Origin: JAEZBP01 sp963832725
Lineage (GTDB): Bacteria; Myxococcota_A; Polyangia; Polyangiales; Sandaracinaceae
DNA: 64,000 nt
NCBI GenBank assembly: GCA_963832725.1
Contig: CAWHVG010000003.1
Location: 1,302,001 to 1,366,000, forward strand
Reading direction: 5' to 3'
The translations under genes and the position numbers were made by a program. Shown one piece after another: positions 26,661 to 36,121 of the stretch. Within the stretch, counting starts at the first letter, position 1, and every line of letters begins with the position of its first letter. Under the pieces are notes generated by a model. It was not told the DNA's origin. It did no database searches and saw only the letters and a list, made by a program, of their open reading frames with translations.

Positions 26661-27332
26661 GTCTACCTCGACGACGACGACGTCCACCTCGACGACGACG
26701 ACGTCCACCTCGACGACGACGACGTCTACCTCGACACCAATCACGTCTACCTCGACGACGGCAACGTCTACCTCGACGACGACGACGTCTACCTCGACGA
26801 CGACGACGTCTACCTAGACGACGACAACTTCCTCCTAGACGACGGCAACTTCCTCCTAGACGACGGCAACTTCCTCCTAGACGACGGCAACTTCCTCCTA
26901 GATGACGGTCACATCCTCCTAGATGACGGTCACATCCTCCTAGATGACGGCCACATCCTCCTAGATGACGGCCACATCCTCCTAGACGACGGCCACATCC
27001 TCCTAGATGACGGCCACATCCTCCTAGACGGCGGCAACATCCTCCTAGACGGCGGCAACATCCTCCTAGACGACGGCAACATCCTCCTAGACGACGGCCA
27101 CATCCTCCTAGATGACGGCAACATCCTCCTAGACGACGGCAACATCCTCCTAGACGACGGCCACATCCTCCTAGACGGCGGCAACATCATCCTAGATGAC
27201 GGCCACATCCTCCTAGACGGCGGCAACATCCTGCTAGATGACGGCCACATCCTCCTAGACGACAATCACATTCACCTAGACGACGACAAGGTCTACCTAG
27301 ACGACGACAAGGTCTACCTAGATGCCGTTCGA
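26661..27332 (+). repeat. 32-unit, 21-bp tandem array behind glk
   Basis: Thirty-two contiguous 21-base units with no spacers, starting one base after the glk stop. Units 1-8 follow GTCTACCTCGACGACGACGA(C), units 9-12 begin TTC, and units 13-29 follow ATCCTCCTAGACGACGGCCA(C) with variants. In one plus-strand frame each unit reads [V/I/F]-x-L-D-x-x-x; Leu-Asp is invariant although CTC/CTA and GAC/GAT alternate. That frame is open from 26598 but has no start codon before the array. From unit 8 to unit 32 almost every unit contains CTAG, normally rare in such genomes. Two degenerate units may follow to 27374. It fills the junction between glk and a convergent gene. Confidence 0.95.
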
Positions 27333-27383
27333 ATCCGCCTAAATCGCGAGCAGGTCCGCACAGGTTCCGAGCGCGTTATCGGA

Positions 27384-27401
27384 GACGGCGGTGGCGCCGT
27401 C
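27384..27401 (-). terminator. Candidate terminator hairpin after the GIDE-like gene
   Basis: GACGGCG and CGCCGTC form a 7-bp stem with a 4-base loop, 34 bases beyond the stop of the minus-strand gene. No T-run is present. Confidence 0.3.
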
Positions 27402-27434
27402 GTGGGTTCCGACGCCGTCGCCGAACAGTACCAA

Positions 27435-28103
27435 TCACTTCACCAGCGACTTGGCGTCGGTGACGATGACCGCGCCGTCCTTCATCGGCTGCGCGACGCG
27501 CACGTGGTCGCTCTCGCCCGCGTCCGCTTCGAGCGTGCCCAGGCCGGTAGCGCGACAGCCGACGCAGACCAACGCGCCCGGCTCGAGGGCGGCCTCGAAC
27601 CAGCAATCGTTGCTCGAGCCCTCAATCCCGTTCTCACGCAGGAGCTCCACGACGTCCGGATGCCGATTCATGCTGACGCCGAAGACCTGCGTCCGATCGA
27701 GGTCGAGCGCGATCGGGCACTCTTCGGGGATCTCCAGCGCATCGCCCTCGCGGTCGATGACCCTGAAACTTCGATGCTCGATGCGTTCGAAGATCTTCTC
27801 CACCGCTCTCGGCTGACCGGCGGCGGAGCCCCACGACGGTCCGGTCCTGGACACGATGAGCCACCAGGCCACGCAGGGCCGCCCCGTGCCGGGCGCGCGC
27901 AGGAGCGCACCGGACGGGTCCACGCGCCCGACGACGCGCGCGGCCTCCGTCTCCGACAGCTCGTCGACGAGCGCCTTCGGGAGCCCGCCGAGCTTCCTCC
28001 GCGAGCCGAACCCCTTGCCGAAGATCAACCAGAAGATCAGCAGGGAGAGTCCCCCGATGCCCATCCAGAAGATCACCATGTCCCCGGTATTCATGCCGGT
28101 CAT
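27435..28103 (-). CDS. Membrane-anchored GIDE-like domain protein
   Basis: A 222-residue protein with an N-terminal transmembrane helix (MVIFWMGIGGLSLLIFWLIF, residues 9-28). The soluble part contains RVVGRVDPSGALLRAPGTGR followed by PCVAWWLIVS, which resembles the start of the GIDE/MUL1-type domain found in bacterial and mitochondrial membrane proteins. It has no RING. FRVIDREGDALEIPEE fits the same fold. Several Cys (NDCWF, VCVGC) lie in the C-terminal half. Function in bacteria is unknown. The start ATG at 28103 could be three codons shorter. Confidence 0.6.
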   Translation of the reverse strand: MTGMNTGDMVIFWMGIGGLSLLIFWLIFGKGFGSRRKLGGLPKALVDELSETEAARVVGRVDPSGALLRAPGTGRPCVAWWLIVSRTGPSWGSAAGQPRAVEKIFERIEHRSFRVIDREGDALEIPEECPIALDLDRTQVFGVSMNRHPDVVELLRENGIEGSSNDCWFEAALEPGALVCVGCRATGLGTLEADAGESDHVRVAQPMKDGAVIVTDAKSLVK

Positions 28104-28173
28104 CGAGTAGCACGATCGAGCGAAACCCGACCCAGGCCCGCTCCCCCTTTCTTCGACGGCGCGGCGCCGCGCT

Positions 28174-29501
28174 TCAGCGCGTCGGGACGTGCAGGGTGAC
28201 CAGCAGCCCGCCGCCTTCGGCGTTGGCGGCCTCGATACGACCGCGGTGGAGCTTCACCGCCCGCGAGGCGATGGCCAGGCCGAGGCCGGCGCCGCCGGTC
28301 TTGCGCGCCCGGTCCCCTTCCACGCGGAAGAGGGGCTCGAAATCTCGCTCAGCGCCTCCTCGGGGACGCCGGGGCCACGGTCGCGGACCGATACGCTCAC
28401 GTCGTCCCCCGCACGCGTCACCGCCACGTCGACGTCGCTCCCCTCCGGCGCGAAGCGGACGGCGTTGCGCACCACGTTCTCGATGGCCCGCCGCAAGAGC
28501 TCCTCGTCGGCGTGGACGAGCTCCTCGCCCTCGGCGCGGACGACGACGTGCCGGCCCTCGGCGGCCTCGAAGTCGGCATCCCGCGCGATCTCCGACGCCA
28601 GCGCGCTCACGTCGACCGCCTCCATCGATGGCGCGCCGCCCTGCTCCAGGCGGGCGATGGTGAGGATCTCGCCGATGAGCACGCTCAGGCGCTCCGCCTC
28701 CCGTTCGATGCGGTCGAGCGGTGGGCCCGCCGCTTCTCCGGCGCGCTGGCGGGCCAGCTCCAGCGCCACCCGCAAGCGCGCCAGCGGCGAGTTCAGCTCG
28801 TGGGAGACGTCCGAGAGCAGCCGCTGCTGGGCGACGACGAGCGCCTCGACCCGCTCGGCCATCCGGTCGAAGTCGCGGCCGAGCTCGGCAATCTCCCGGT
28901 CGCTCCTTCCGAGCTCGGGCATCACCCGCGCGCCCAGATCCCCGCCGGCGATGCGTCGCGTGGCGTCCCGCAGGCTGCGGAGCGGCCGAGTCAGGTAGCG
29001 CGCCAACAGAAGCGACACGATCCCCGAGATCAGGAAGACCACCACGAGGCGGAGCGGCAGCGTGTCGGCCCCGATCGCGCGGGCGATGGGCGAGGGGCGC
29101 TCCAGCACCGCGACCGCGACGTAGCGGTGCTCGGCCAGCGGAGACGCGAACACGACGCGCTCGTCCTGCTCCTCGACCTTTCGCTCGCCGCGCTCGCGGG
29201 CCGCGTCCACGAAGCGACCCAGGCGCGCGACGTCGAGCGGGCCGATGGCGCGGCCGTCCTGCTCGACCAGCGCCAGCTCGATGTCGGTCCGATCTCGAAA
29301 GCGAGCGAGCTCGGCGGCCGCGCTCTCCGGATGCCGCGCGGCCTCTTCGGCCTCGAGGCGGAGCGCGTCGAAGACGAAGTTGCGCCGCCGCTCCATGTGC
29401 GCGCTCGGGTACATGGTCGCGTAGATGACGGCGAAGGCCGCGCCGATCAGCGTCATCGCCGCCCAGAACGACACGAAGATGCGCGGGAAGAGGCTCCTCA
29501 T
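28174..29501 (-). CDS. Sensor histidine kinase, CpxA-like (frameshift)
   Basis: About 442 residues. Transmembrane helices lie at about 8-30 and 150-168, flanking a periplasmic sensor domain of about 115 residues. A HAMP segment follows (YLTRPLRSLRDATRRIAGGD), then the H-box LLSDVSHELNSPLARLR with His234, the N-box AIENVVRNAVRFAPEG, and the G1 box VRDRGPGVPEE. The written frame breaks at about residue 387 (28339-28344). Adding one base to make GAGATCTTCGAG gives IFEPLFRVEGDRARKTGGA and then GLGLAIASRAVKLHRGRI, completing the kinase. The ATG overlaps the regulator stop (ATGA). It probably senses envelope or efflux-related stress, given the divergent efflux operon. Confidence 0.88.
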
Positions 29502-30205
29502 CGCGCGTCCGCGCGCTCCACGGCGTAGAGGTAGCCGTGGCCGCGCACGGTCTTGATGCGCTCGCGGCCGCTGGCCGAGGGGCCGAGCTTCTTGCGCAGG
29601 TTGCTCACGTGGACATCGATGCTGCGGTCGTAGGGCGAGAAGCGCCGGTCCAGCACGCTCCGCGAGAGCTCCTCCCGCGACACCACGCTGCCGGCCGAGC
29701 GCAACAGGACTTCGAGCAGGGTGATCTCGGCCGAGGTGAGGGCGAGCTCGTCGCCGGCTCGCGTCACGGCGCGCGCGGCCACCAGGAGCGACACGTCGCC
29801 GACCGAGAGGACCTCGCCCCGCCCCTCGTCGACGCGCTCCATCCGGCGTTGAATGGCCCGGATGCGCGCCACCAGCTCCCGCGGGTTGAAGGGCTTGGCC
29901 AGGTAGTCGTCGGCGCCCATCTCGAGGCCGACGATGCGGTCCACGTCCTGGCCGCGCGCGGTGAGCATGAGGACCGGCACCTGCGAGCTCTCGCGCAGCC
30001 GCCGCAGCACCTCGAACCCGCTGTGGCCGGGCAGCATCACGTCCAGCACGACCAGCCCGTGCTCGCCCCGGCTGGCGCGGGCGAGCCCTTCGCGCCCGTC
30101 GTGCACCGCCTCGACCGAGAACCCCTCCTCGCCGAGGTACTCGGTCAGGAGCTCGCAGAGCTCCATGTCGTCGTCGATGACGAGGATGTCGGCGCGCGCG
30201 CTCAC
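29498..30205 (-). CDS. OmpR-family response regulator, CpxR-like
   Basis: A 235-residue two-domain regulator from the GTG at 30205. The receiver domain has acidic residues D11-D13, the phosphoacceptor Asp55 in LVVLDVMLPG, Thr82 and Lys104 in YLAKPFNPRE. The winged-helix domain has TSAEITLLEVLLRSAGSVVS, SPYDRSIDVHVSNLRKKLG and TVRGHGYLYA. Its stop overlaps the kinase start. An upstream ATG at 30247 would add 14 residues that are not receiver-like. It is divergent from the TolC/HlyD/ABC operon, 118 bases away, which is the likely target. Confidence 0.92.
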   Translation of the reverse strand: MSARADILVIDDDMELCELLTEYLGEEGFSVEAVHDGREGLARASRGEHGLVVLDVMLPGHSGFEVLRRLRESSQVPVLMLTARGQDVDRIVGLEMGADDYLAKPFNPRELVARIRAIQRRMERVDEGRGEVLSVGDVSLLVAARAVTRAGDELALTSAEITLLEVLLRSAGSVVSREELSRSVLDRRFSPYDRSIDVHVSNLRKKLGPSASGRERIKTVRGHGYLYAVERADAR

Positions 30206-30264
30206 GGCGGAGAAACGTAGCGCGCGCGGTCGGCCCGCCCACGTCAAGAATGGTGAGCCACCCC

Positions 30265-30280
30265 TTCACGAATCTTCACG
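30265..30280. promoter_or_regulatory. Direct repeat TTCACG with 10-base period between regulator and efflux operon
   Basis: Two TTCACG hexamers (30265-30270 and 30275-30280) lie on the same helical face in the 118-base divergent promoter region. OmpR-family regulators bind such direct repeats with 10- or 11-base spacing. The binding itself is inferred. Confidence 0.4.
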
Positions 30281-30323
30281 CAACCAAAGCTCCCCGAAAG
30301 GGTGCGGCGCGTAGCTTTGGCGG

Positions 30324-31798
30324 GTGCCCCGTCTCGCACTCGTCGCCTCGCTTCTCGTGCTCGCCGGCGGGCCCGTCGCCGAGGCCCAGACCCTCACGCC
30401 CCAGCAAGCCGTCGCGCGCCTGCTGCACGGAAGCCCCACCGTGCGCGCGGCCGACGCCGACGTCCGCGCGGCGCAGGCCAACGCGAGCGCGGCCCGGGGC
30501 GCCCGCGTGCCGACGATGACCAGCAGCGCGAACGGGCAGGCGCAAGAGGGGTTTCAGCCCTCGGGGATGGGTATCGCGCCGACGTCGACGCTCTCGGCGA
30601 CCGGCGACGTCGGCGTCCAGTACACCACCGAGCTCGGCACGCAGAATCCAGCTCGACGTCACGGCCTCGGTCAACCGGCGCTACGTGTTGATCACCCAAG
30701 GCACGTCCGCCACGGTCCCCCTCGACTACTACGCGGCGAACACGACCTTGAGCGCGCGACAACCGCTCCTGCGCGGCGCGGGAGACGACGCGACGCTCTC
30801 GGCGACCCGGCAGGCCGACGCGTCGCGCGACGCCGCCGAGCACACGCGCAATCAGACGCTGAGCTCGGCCATCCTCGACGTGCTCGGCGCCTACTGGGAG
30901 CTCTGGTACGCCCAGCGCGCGGTCGAGGTGCAGGAGAACGCGCTCGAGGTCGCCGAGCGGCAGTACCGCGAGGAGAACCTGCGCCTCCAGCAGCTCGGCA
31001 CCGCCGCGCCGGCGGACCTCTTGCAGCTCGCCACGCAGCGCGCGTCGATCCAGGAGCAGCTGACGCTGGCGCGCAACACCGCGCGGGCGGACGCCATCGC
31101 GCTCGGGCAGGCGATGGGCGTCGAACCGGTCGAGGCGGCCTCGTTCGTGGCCGAGGGTGAACCACCGGGAGAGACCCACCCGCCCGCGCTCGAATCGCCT
31201 CGTGTCGCTAGCGCGCGCGTCCTCGGCGGAGCTCCTCTCCCTCCAGGCGCGGGTGGTCGCCGCCGAGCAAGCGCTCCAGGCGGCGGCCGACGCCAATCAG
31301 CCCCGTCTCGATCTGACGGGTTCGGCGTCGATGGCGGGCATGTGGGACCACACGTTCTCGGCGCTACCGCGCGGGCGGCCCGCGTTCGGAGGCCGAATCG
31401 GCCTGGAGCTGGAGCTGCCCCTCGGCTCCAGCCAGGCCGCCGCCCAGCACGCGCAGGCGAACGCGCAGCTCGAGGCGGCCGAGGAGCGCTACGAGGCGCG
31501 CTTGCGCTCGCTGGGCGCGGAGATGGCCACCCTGCGCCAGCAAGTGGAGACGACGAGCCAGCAGGTCGAGCTGGCCACCGAGACGGCGCGCCTGGCCCGC
31601 GACCTGGCCGAGGCCGAGTCGCAGCGGGTCGCGCTCGGGACCAGCACGCCGCTGACGCTGGTGACGGCGCAGCAGAGCGCGCGCGAGTCGGAGCTTCGCC
31701 GCCTCCGCGCCATCGTGGACCGCGTGGTCGCGCAGCTCGGCCTCGCGCACCGGACGGGGCAGCTCATCGTCACGGCCGGACAGGAGGCGCGCTCGTGA
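30324..31798 (+). CDS. TolC-family outer-membrane efflux protein (two frameshifts)
   Basis: About 490 residues after repair, the outer-membrane channel of a tripartite exporter. A signal peptide (LALVASLLVLAGGPVAEA) is followed by LTPQQAVARLLHGSPTVRAA, and the first TolC repeat is coiled-coil-rich with AILDVLGAYWELWYAQRAVE. The second repeat contains SLQARVVAAEQALQAAADAN and ends near RLRAIVDRVVAQLGLAHRTG. The frame breaks at GAATC 30644-30648 and again at GAATC 31192-31196; removing one A from each gives a continuous protein (TQIQLDVTASVNRRYVLITQ; PALDRLVSLARASSAEL). The GTG start is at 30324. Its stop overlaps the HlyD start (GTGA). Confidence 0.85.
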
Positions 31799-33097
31799 TC
31801 TGGGAGGAGATGCGAGGCGTCGGGCGAGCGGCGGCTGGGCCGTTCGCGGCTCGGTCGGGGCCCCCACCCCGGCCGTCCCACGCGTGCGGGGGAGGGAGCT
31901 CGCTGCGGGATGCGCTCGCGCGCGCCGGCGTCGCGCTCCTCCTCGCGCTGGTGACGGGCTGCGGCGGGAGCGAGCCGCCGAGCGCGCCGGTCTACGTCGT
32001 CCAGAAGGGCGACCTCGTCGAGACCGCGTCGGCCAGCGGCACCATCGAGCCTCACGTCATGGTCGAGGTGAAGCCGCGCACCTCCGGCGAGGTGATCGAG
32101 GTGGGGGTCGAGGAAGGGGCCACGGTGGAGGCGGGCGAGCTCTTGGTGCGGCTCGAATCCGACCGACGCCGAGCGCGCGGTGCGGGAGGCCGAGGTGGCC
32201 GAGCGACGCGCTCGCGCCGACGTGGCCCAAGCGCGTGCGTACCTGCAAGTGGCCGAGGCCGACGCGGGAGAGGCGAGCGCCGACCGCGACGTGCAGACCC
32301 GCGGCGCGCGCCTCGGCATCGTGTCGCAGACGACCGAGCGAAGCGCGACCCACTCGGCAGCGGTCGCGCGCGCCAACGTGGCCGTCCGCGGGGCGGCGCT
32401 GCTCTCGAGCCAGGCCGCCCTCGAGGCCGCGCGGCTCGGCACCGAGGACGCGCGCCGGCGCCTCTCGGAGACGGAAATCCGCGCGCCCATCGCCGGCACG
32501 GTGCTCAGCGCGGCGGTCGAGCGCGGCACCATCGTGAGCTCGCCGATGACCAACGTGAGCGGCGGCTCGACCTTGCTCACCGTCGCCGACCTCTCGGACC
32601 TGCGGGTGATGGGCGCCATCGACGAGGCGCAGATCGCGCGGGTGGAGGTCGGGCAGGCGGTGGTCATCCGCGTCGACGCCTACCCGAACCGGCAGTTCAC
32701 GGGGGAGGTGTCCCGGGTCAGCCCGCTCGGCGAGACGCTCTCGAACGTCGTCACCTTCGACGTCGAGATCACCATCACCGATCGGGACGCCTCGCTCTTG
32801 CGCTCCGGCATGAGCGCCGACCTCGAGATCGTGACCCAGCGGCGCGAGGGGGTGCTCCTCGTCCCGCTGGCCGCCGTACACAGCCGCGGACCGGCCCGCT
32901 TCGTGCGCCTCGCGACCGGCGATGAGCGGCGCATCCGCACCGGCGCCAACGACGGCGACCACCTCGAGGTGCTCGAAGGGCTCCAGGAGGGCGACCGGCT
33001 CGATCTCGGCGCGAGACCGAGTGGCCAAGGCGCCCCGCCGTCGGAGCGCCGCGGCCCCCTCCCCTTCGGTCCGCCGCACCGCCGGAGCCGATCTTGA
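31795..33097 (+). CDS. HlyD/MacA-family periplasmic adaptor (frameshift)
   Basis: About 433 residues. The GTG overlaps the tolC stop and has AGGAGG 7 bases upstream; an ATG at 31810 is an alternative. After an odd basic/proline-rich leader of about 40 residues comes ALLLALVTGCGG with a lipobox, so it is probably a lipoprotein. The lipoyl-like halves are VVQKGDLVETASASGTIEPH and IRAPIAGTVLSAAVERGTIV; the beta-barrel includes LLTVADLSDLRVMGAIDEAQ. The frame breaks at GAATC 32155-32159; removing one A gives VRLDPTDAERAVREAEVAE. It bridges the FtsX-type permease and the TolC channel. Confidence 0.87.
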
Positions 33098-33825
33098 GCG
33101 CGCCGGTCGTCGAGCTCGTGGACGTGACCCGGGTCTACGCCGCGCATCGGGCCGAGCTCGCCGTGCGCGCCGTCGACGGGATCTCGTTCACCGTGAACGC
33201 AGGCGAAGCGATGGCGATCATCGGGCCCTCGGGCTGCGGTAAGTCCACGCTGCTCAACATCCTGGGCTGCCTCAATCGGCCGACCAGCGGCTCGTACGTG
33301 CTCGAGGGCCGCGAGGTCGCGTCGCTCGGCGAGTCGGCGCTGGCCGAGGTCCGAAACCGCTACATCGGCTTCGTCTTCCAGTCGTTCAACCTGCTGCCGC
33401 GGATGAGCGCGGTGGAGAACGTGGAGCTGCCTCTGCTCTACGCGGGCACGCAGGACCCGCGGCTCCGCGCCGAAGAGGCGCTGGCGCGCGTCGGGCTCGC
33501 CGACCGAGGCCATCACCAGCCGAACGAGCTCTCGGGCGGGCAGAAGCAGCGGGTCGCCATCGCCCGCGCGCTGGTCACCCGGCCGGCCATCCTGCTCTGC
33601 GACGAGCCCACCGGCGCGCTCGACAGCCGAACCGGCCGGGACGTACTGGAGCTGCTCCGGGAGCTGAACGAGGAGGAAGGGACGACGCTGATCGTGGTCA
33701 CGCACGATCTGGCCATCGCCCGGAGCCTGGGGCGCGCCATCGCGCTGCGCGACGGTCGCGTGGTCGCGGATGGGCCCGGGAACGCGGTCGTCGAGCGCTC
33801 CTACGGGCAGGAGATCACGTCGTGA
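33094..33825 (+). CDS. ABC transporter ATP-binding protein, MacB/LolD type
   Basis: A 243-residue ATPase starting at a TTG that overlaps the adaptor stop (TTGA). Walker A is GPSGCGKST (residues about 44-52), the Q-loop FVFQSFNLLPRMSAVENVEL is typical of the MacB/LolD group, the signature is LSGGQKQRVAIARALV, and Walker B is AILLCDEPTGALDSRT followed by the H-loop VTHD. It powers the FtsX-like permease encoded next. Confidence 0.93.
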   Translation: MSAPVVELVDVTRVYAAHRAELAVRAVDGISFTVNAGEAMAIIGPSGCGKSTLLNILGCLNRPTSGSYVLEGREVASLGESALAEVRNRYIGFVFQSFNLLPRMSAVENVELPLLYAGTQDPRLRAEEALARVGLADRGHHQPNELSGGQKQRVAIARALVTRPAILLCDEPTGALDSRTGRDVLELLRELNEEEGTTLIVVTHDLAIARSLGRAIALRDGRVVADGPGNAVVERSYGQEITS

Positions 33826-33835
33826 GGGGTCGCGC

Positions 33836-35041
33836 ATGCTGATCCGCGAGACCGTGCGCACGGCCGTGCGCTCACTGGCGCAGAACCGGATGCGCACCGC
33901 GCTCACCGCCCTCGGGATGATCATCGGCGTCGGGTCGGTGGTGGCGGTCTTGGCGGTCGGCGAAGGGGCGCAGGCCAGCGTCGCAGGACGCATCCGCGCG
34001 CTCGGCACGAACCTCCTCTACGTGCGGCCGGCGTTCGGGCGCGCGGGCGCCGTCCGCACCGGCAGCACGGAGACCCTCACCCGGGCCGACGCGGACGCCA
34101 TCGCCGAGCTCCCCGGCGTCGCCGCGGTGGCGCCGGAGGTCAACGGCTCGGCGCAGATCCGCTTCCTCGAGAACAACCAGACCGCGTCGGTCTACGGCGT
34201 CACGGCCGCCTACCTCGAGGTGCGCACGCTGGAGGTGGCGAGCGGCCTGGGCTTCGACGAGGTGGACGACCAGCAGCGCAGACGCGTGGCCATCCTCGGC
34301 GCGAACGTGGCCGGGGACCTCTTCGGCGGGCGCGAGCCGCTCGGCCAGCGCGTCCAGATCCAAGGCATCGCGTTCCGGGTCATCGGCGTGCTCGCCCCCA
34401 AGGGCGACGCGGGCTTTCTGTCGCCGGACGACATGGTGCTCGTGCCGCTGTCGACGCATCAGGGCGTGCTCTTCGGGCAGGACCACCTGAGCGCGATCAG
34501 CATCCAGGTCGCCGACGAGTCGATGGCGGCGAGCCTGCAGGAGCGCATCAGCCAGCTCTTGCGCTTGCGCCACCGGCTGCGCCCCGATCAGGACAGCGAC
34601 TTCGACGTCCGCTCCCAGACCGAGATGCTCCAGACCTTCGGCGCGATCACCTCGACCTTCACCGTGCTGCTCGGCGGCGTGGCGGCGGTGTCGCTGCTCG
34701 TCGGCGGCATCGGGATCATGAACATCATGCTGGTCAGCGTGCGCGAGCGGACCCGCGAGATCGGGGTGCGGATGGCCGTGGGCGCGCGACGCCGCGACAT
34801 CCTCCTGCAGTTCTTGGTGGAAGCGATCGTGGTCTCGCTCTTCGGCGGCCTGATCGGCATCGCGCTCGGCTACCTGGCGGCGCTCCTGATCGCGCGCCTC
34901 GGCGGCTGGGACACCATCGTGCCGCTCTACGCGGTCGCGCTCTCGCTGACGGTGTCGGTGGTGATCGGGCTGGTCTTCGGCGTCGGCCCGGCCCGGCGCG
35001 CGGCACACCTCGACCCGGTCGAAGCGCTCCGGCAGGAGTGA
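33836..35041 (+). CDS. MacB-type ABC transporter permease (FtsX fold)
   Basis: A 401-residue permease with a MacB periplasmic core domain. The N-terminal helix is in RTALTALGMIIGVGSVVAVL, followed by about 240 periplasmic residues. Three C-terminal helices form the FtsX domain (VLLGGVAAVSLLVGGIGIMN, FLVEAIVVSLFGGLIGIALG, ALSLTVSVVIGLVFGVGPAR), ending in the typical AAHLDPVEALRQE. The ATPase is separate, unlike E. coli MacB, where both are fused. ATG at 33836, 10 bases after the ATPase stop. The substrate cannot be predicted. Confidence 0.93.
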   Translation: MLIRETVRTAVRSLAQNRMRTALTALGMIIGVGSVVAVLAVGEGAQASVAGRIRALGTNLLYVRPAFGRAGAVRTGSTETLTRADADAIAELPGVAAVAPEVNGSAQIRFLENNQTASVYGVTAAYLEVRTLEVASGLGFDEVDDQQRRRVAILGANVAGDLFGGREPLGQRVQIQGIAFRVIGVLAPKGDAGFLSPDDMVLVPLSTHQGVLFGQDHLSAISIQVADESMAASLQERISQLLRLRHRLRPDQDSDFDVRSQTEMLQTFGAITSTFTVLLGGVAAVSLLVGGIGIMNIMLVSVRERTREIGVRMAVGARRRDILLQFLVEAIVVSLFGGLIGIALGYLAALLIARLGGWDTIVPLYAVALSLTVSVVIGLVFGVGPARRAAHLDPVEALRQE

Positions 35042-35105
35042 GCGCGATGAGGTCCCGTCCGGCGCGGCGCAGGGCCACGGCGAGGCCGATGCCGGCTCGA
35101 CACGC

Positions 35106-35133
35106 GATCAGGTCCCGTCGATCAGGTCCCGTC
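35106..35133 (-). repeat. 14-bp tandem duplication at the Sua5 stop codon
   Basis: GATCAGGTCCCGTC occurs twice in tandem (35106-35119, 35120-35133), and each copy contains the reverse complement of the Sua5 TGA. A related third copy, GATGAGGTCCCGTC, is at 35045, followed by sequence resembling the end of the Sua5 gene (GGCGCGGCGCAGG and GGCGAGGCCGATGCC). It appears to be a larger decayed duplication of the gene's 3' end. Confidence 0.75.
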
Positions 35134-36072
35134 GGGTCTCGGGGCGGCGGCGCGGCGCAGGCGGTCGGCGACGGCGAGGCCGATGCCCGACTCCTGGCCG
35201 AGAGCGACCACGGCCACGTCGTAGCCGGCGGCGTCGACCTCGCGGAGCACGGCGTAGAGGCGGCGAGCACGCTCCTCCGGCTCCTCGGGGAGCGGGATGG
35301 ACGGAACGCCGGCCGGCGCACGCTCGCCGAGCACGACCACCCGCGCTCCAGCAGCGCGGGCGCGCTCCACCTCGGCCGCCACCTCCGTCTCGGGCACCGC
35401 GCGGACGGCGGCCCGCGGCGCGTAGTGCGAGGGCAGCGTGCCCGGCGCGCGCGTGGCGCCTCCCACCGCGAGCGTGACGCCGAGCACCGCCTCGACAGCT
35501 TCGCGCGACACGCCGCCGGGACGGAGCAAGGCCGGGCTCGCGCCGCTGAGATCGACGATCGTCGACTCCACGCCCACACGACAGGGCCCGCCGTCGAGGA
35601 CCACGGCCACCCGCTCGCCGAGCTCGTCCCGAACGTGCTGCGCCGTGGTCGGGCTGACCGATCCGAAGCGGTTGGCGCTCGGCGCCGCGAGCCCTCCGTC
35701 GAACGCCTCGAGCAGCTCGCGCGCGAGCGGATGATCCGGCACCCGCAGCCCGACGGTCGACTGCCCGCCGGTGACGGCCGGCGGGACGTCGTCCGCCTTC
35801 TCGACGATGATCGTGAGCGGCCCCGGCCAGAAGCGGGCGGCCAGCGCACGGGCCGCGTCGGGCACGCGCGCCGCCCAGCCATCGAGGTGCGACGCGCCGG
35901 GCAGGTGCACGATCAGAGGATGGTCGGCGGGGCGCCCCTTGGCCTCGAAGATGCGGCCCACCGCCTCCTCGTTGCGCGCGTCGGCGCCCAGGCCGTAGAC
36001 GGTCTCGGTCGGGAAGGCGACCAGCCCTCCCTCTCGCAGGATGCGCACGGCGCGCTCGATCTCGGGACGCAC
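35122..36072 (-). CDS. Threonylcarbamoyl-AMP synthase (Sua5/YrdC)
   Basis: A 316-residue enzyme that makes threonylcarbamoyl-AMP from threonine, bicarbonate and ATP for the universal tRNA t6A37 modification. The YrdC domain (residues 1-200) has GGLVAFPTETVYGLGADARN, KGRPADHPLIVHL, FWPGPLTIIV and the SANRFGSVSPTTA loop. The C-terminal Sua5 domain begins after the linker TRAPGTLPSHYAPRAAV, which marks the long Sua5 form rather than short TsaC. ATG at 36072. The adjacent AgmX-like gene on the same strand ends 49 bases upstream. Confidence 0.93.
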   Translation of the reverse strand: MRPEIERAVRILREGGLVAFPTETVYGLGADARNEEAVGRIFEAKGRPADHPLIVHLPGASHLDGWAARVPDAARALAARFWPGPLTIIVEKADDVPPAVTGGQSTVGLRVPDHPLARELLEAFDGGLAAPSANRFGSVSPTTAQHVRDELGERVAVVLDGGPCRVGVESTIVDLSGASPALLRPGGVSREAVEAVLGVTLAVGGATRAPGTLPSHYAPRAAVRAVPETEVAAEVERARAAGARVVVLGERAPAGVPSIPLPEEPEERARRLYAVLREVDAAGYDVAVVALGQESGIGLAVADRLRRAAAPRPDGT

Positions 36073-36121
36073 GGGAGAACGTGTGGCACGCGGCTCGGAT
36101 GCGTTCCAGCGCTCGGCGTGC

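Noticed and set aside
26930..27265. Minus-strand open frame of MWPSSRR heptads with AGGAGGATG in each unit
   Set aside because: The frame is a by-product of the repeat; the basic, Trp-rich composition has no family and the Shine-Dalgarno-like bases touch the ATG with no spacing.
26661..27332. CRISPR array or plasmid-type iterons
   Set aside because: The 21-bp units are contiguous without unique spacers, there are no cas genes, and no replication initiator gene is nearby.
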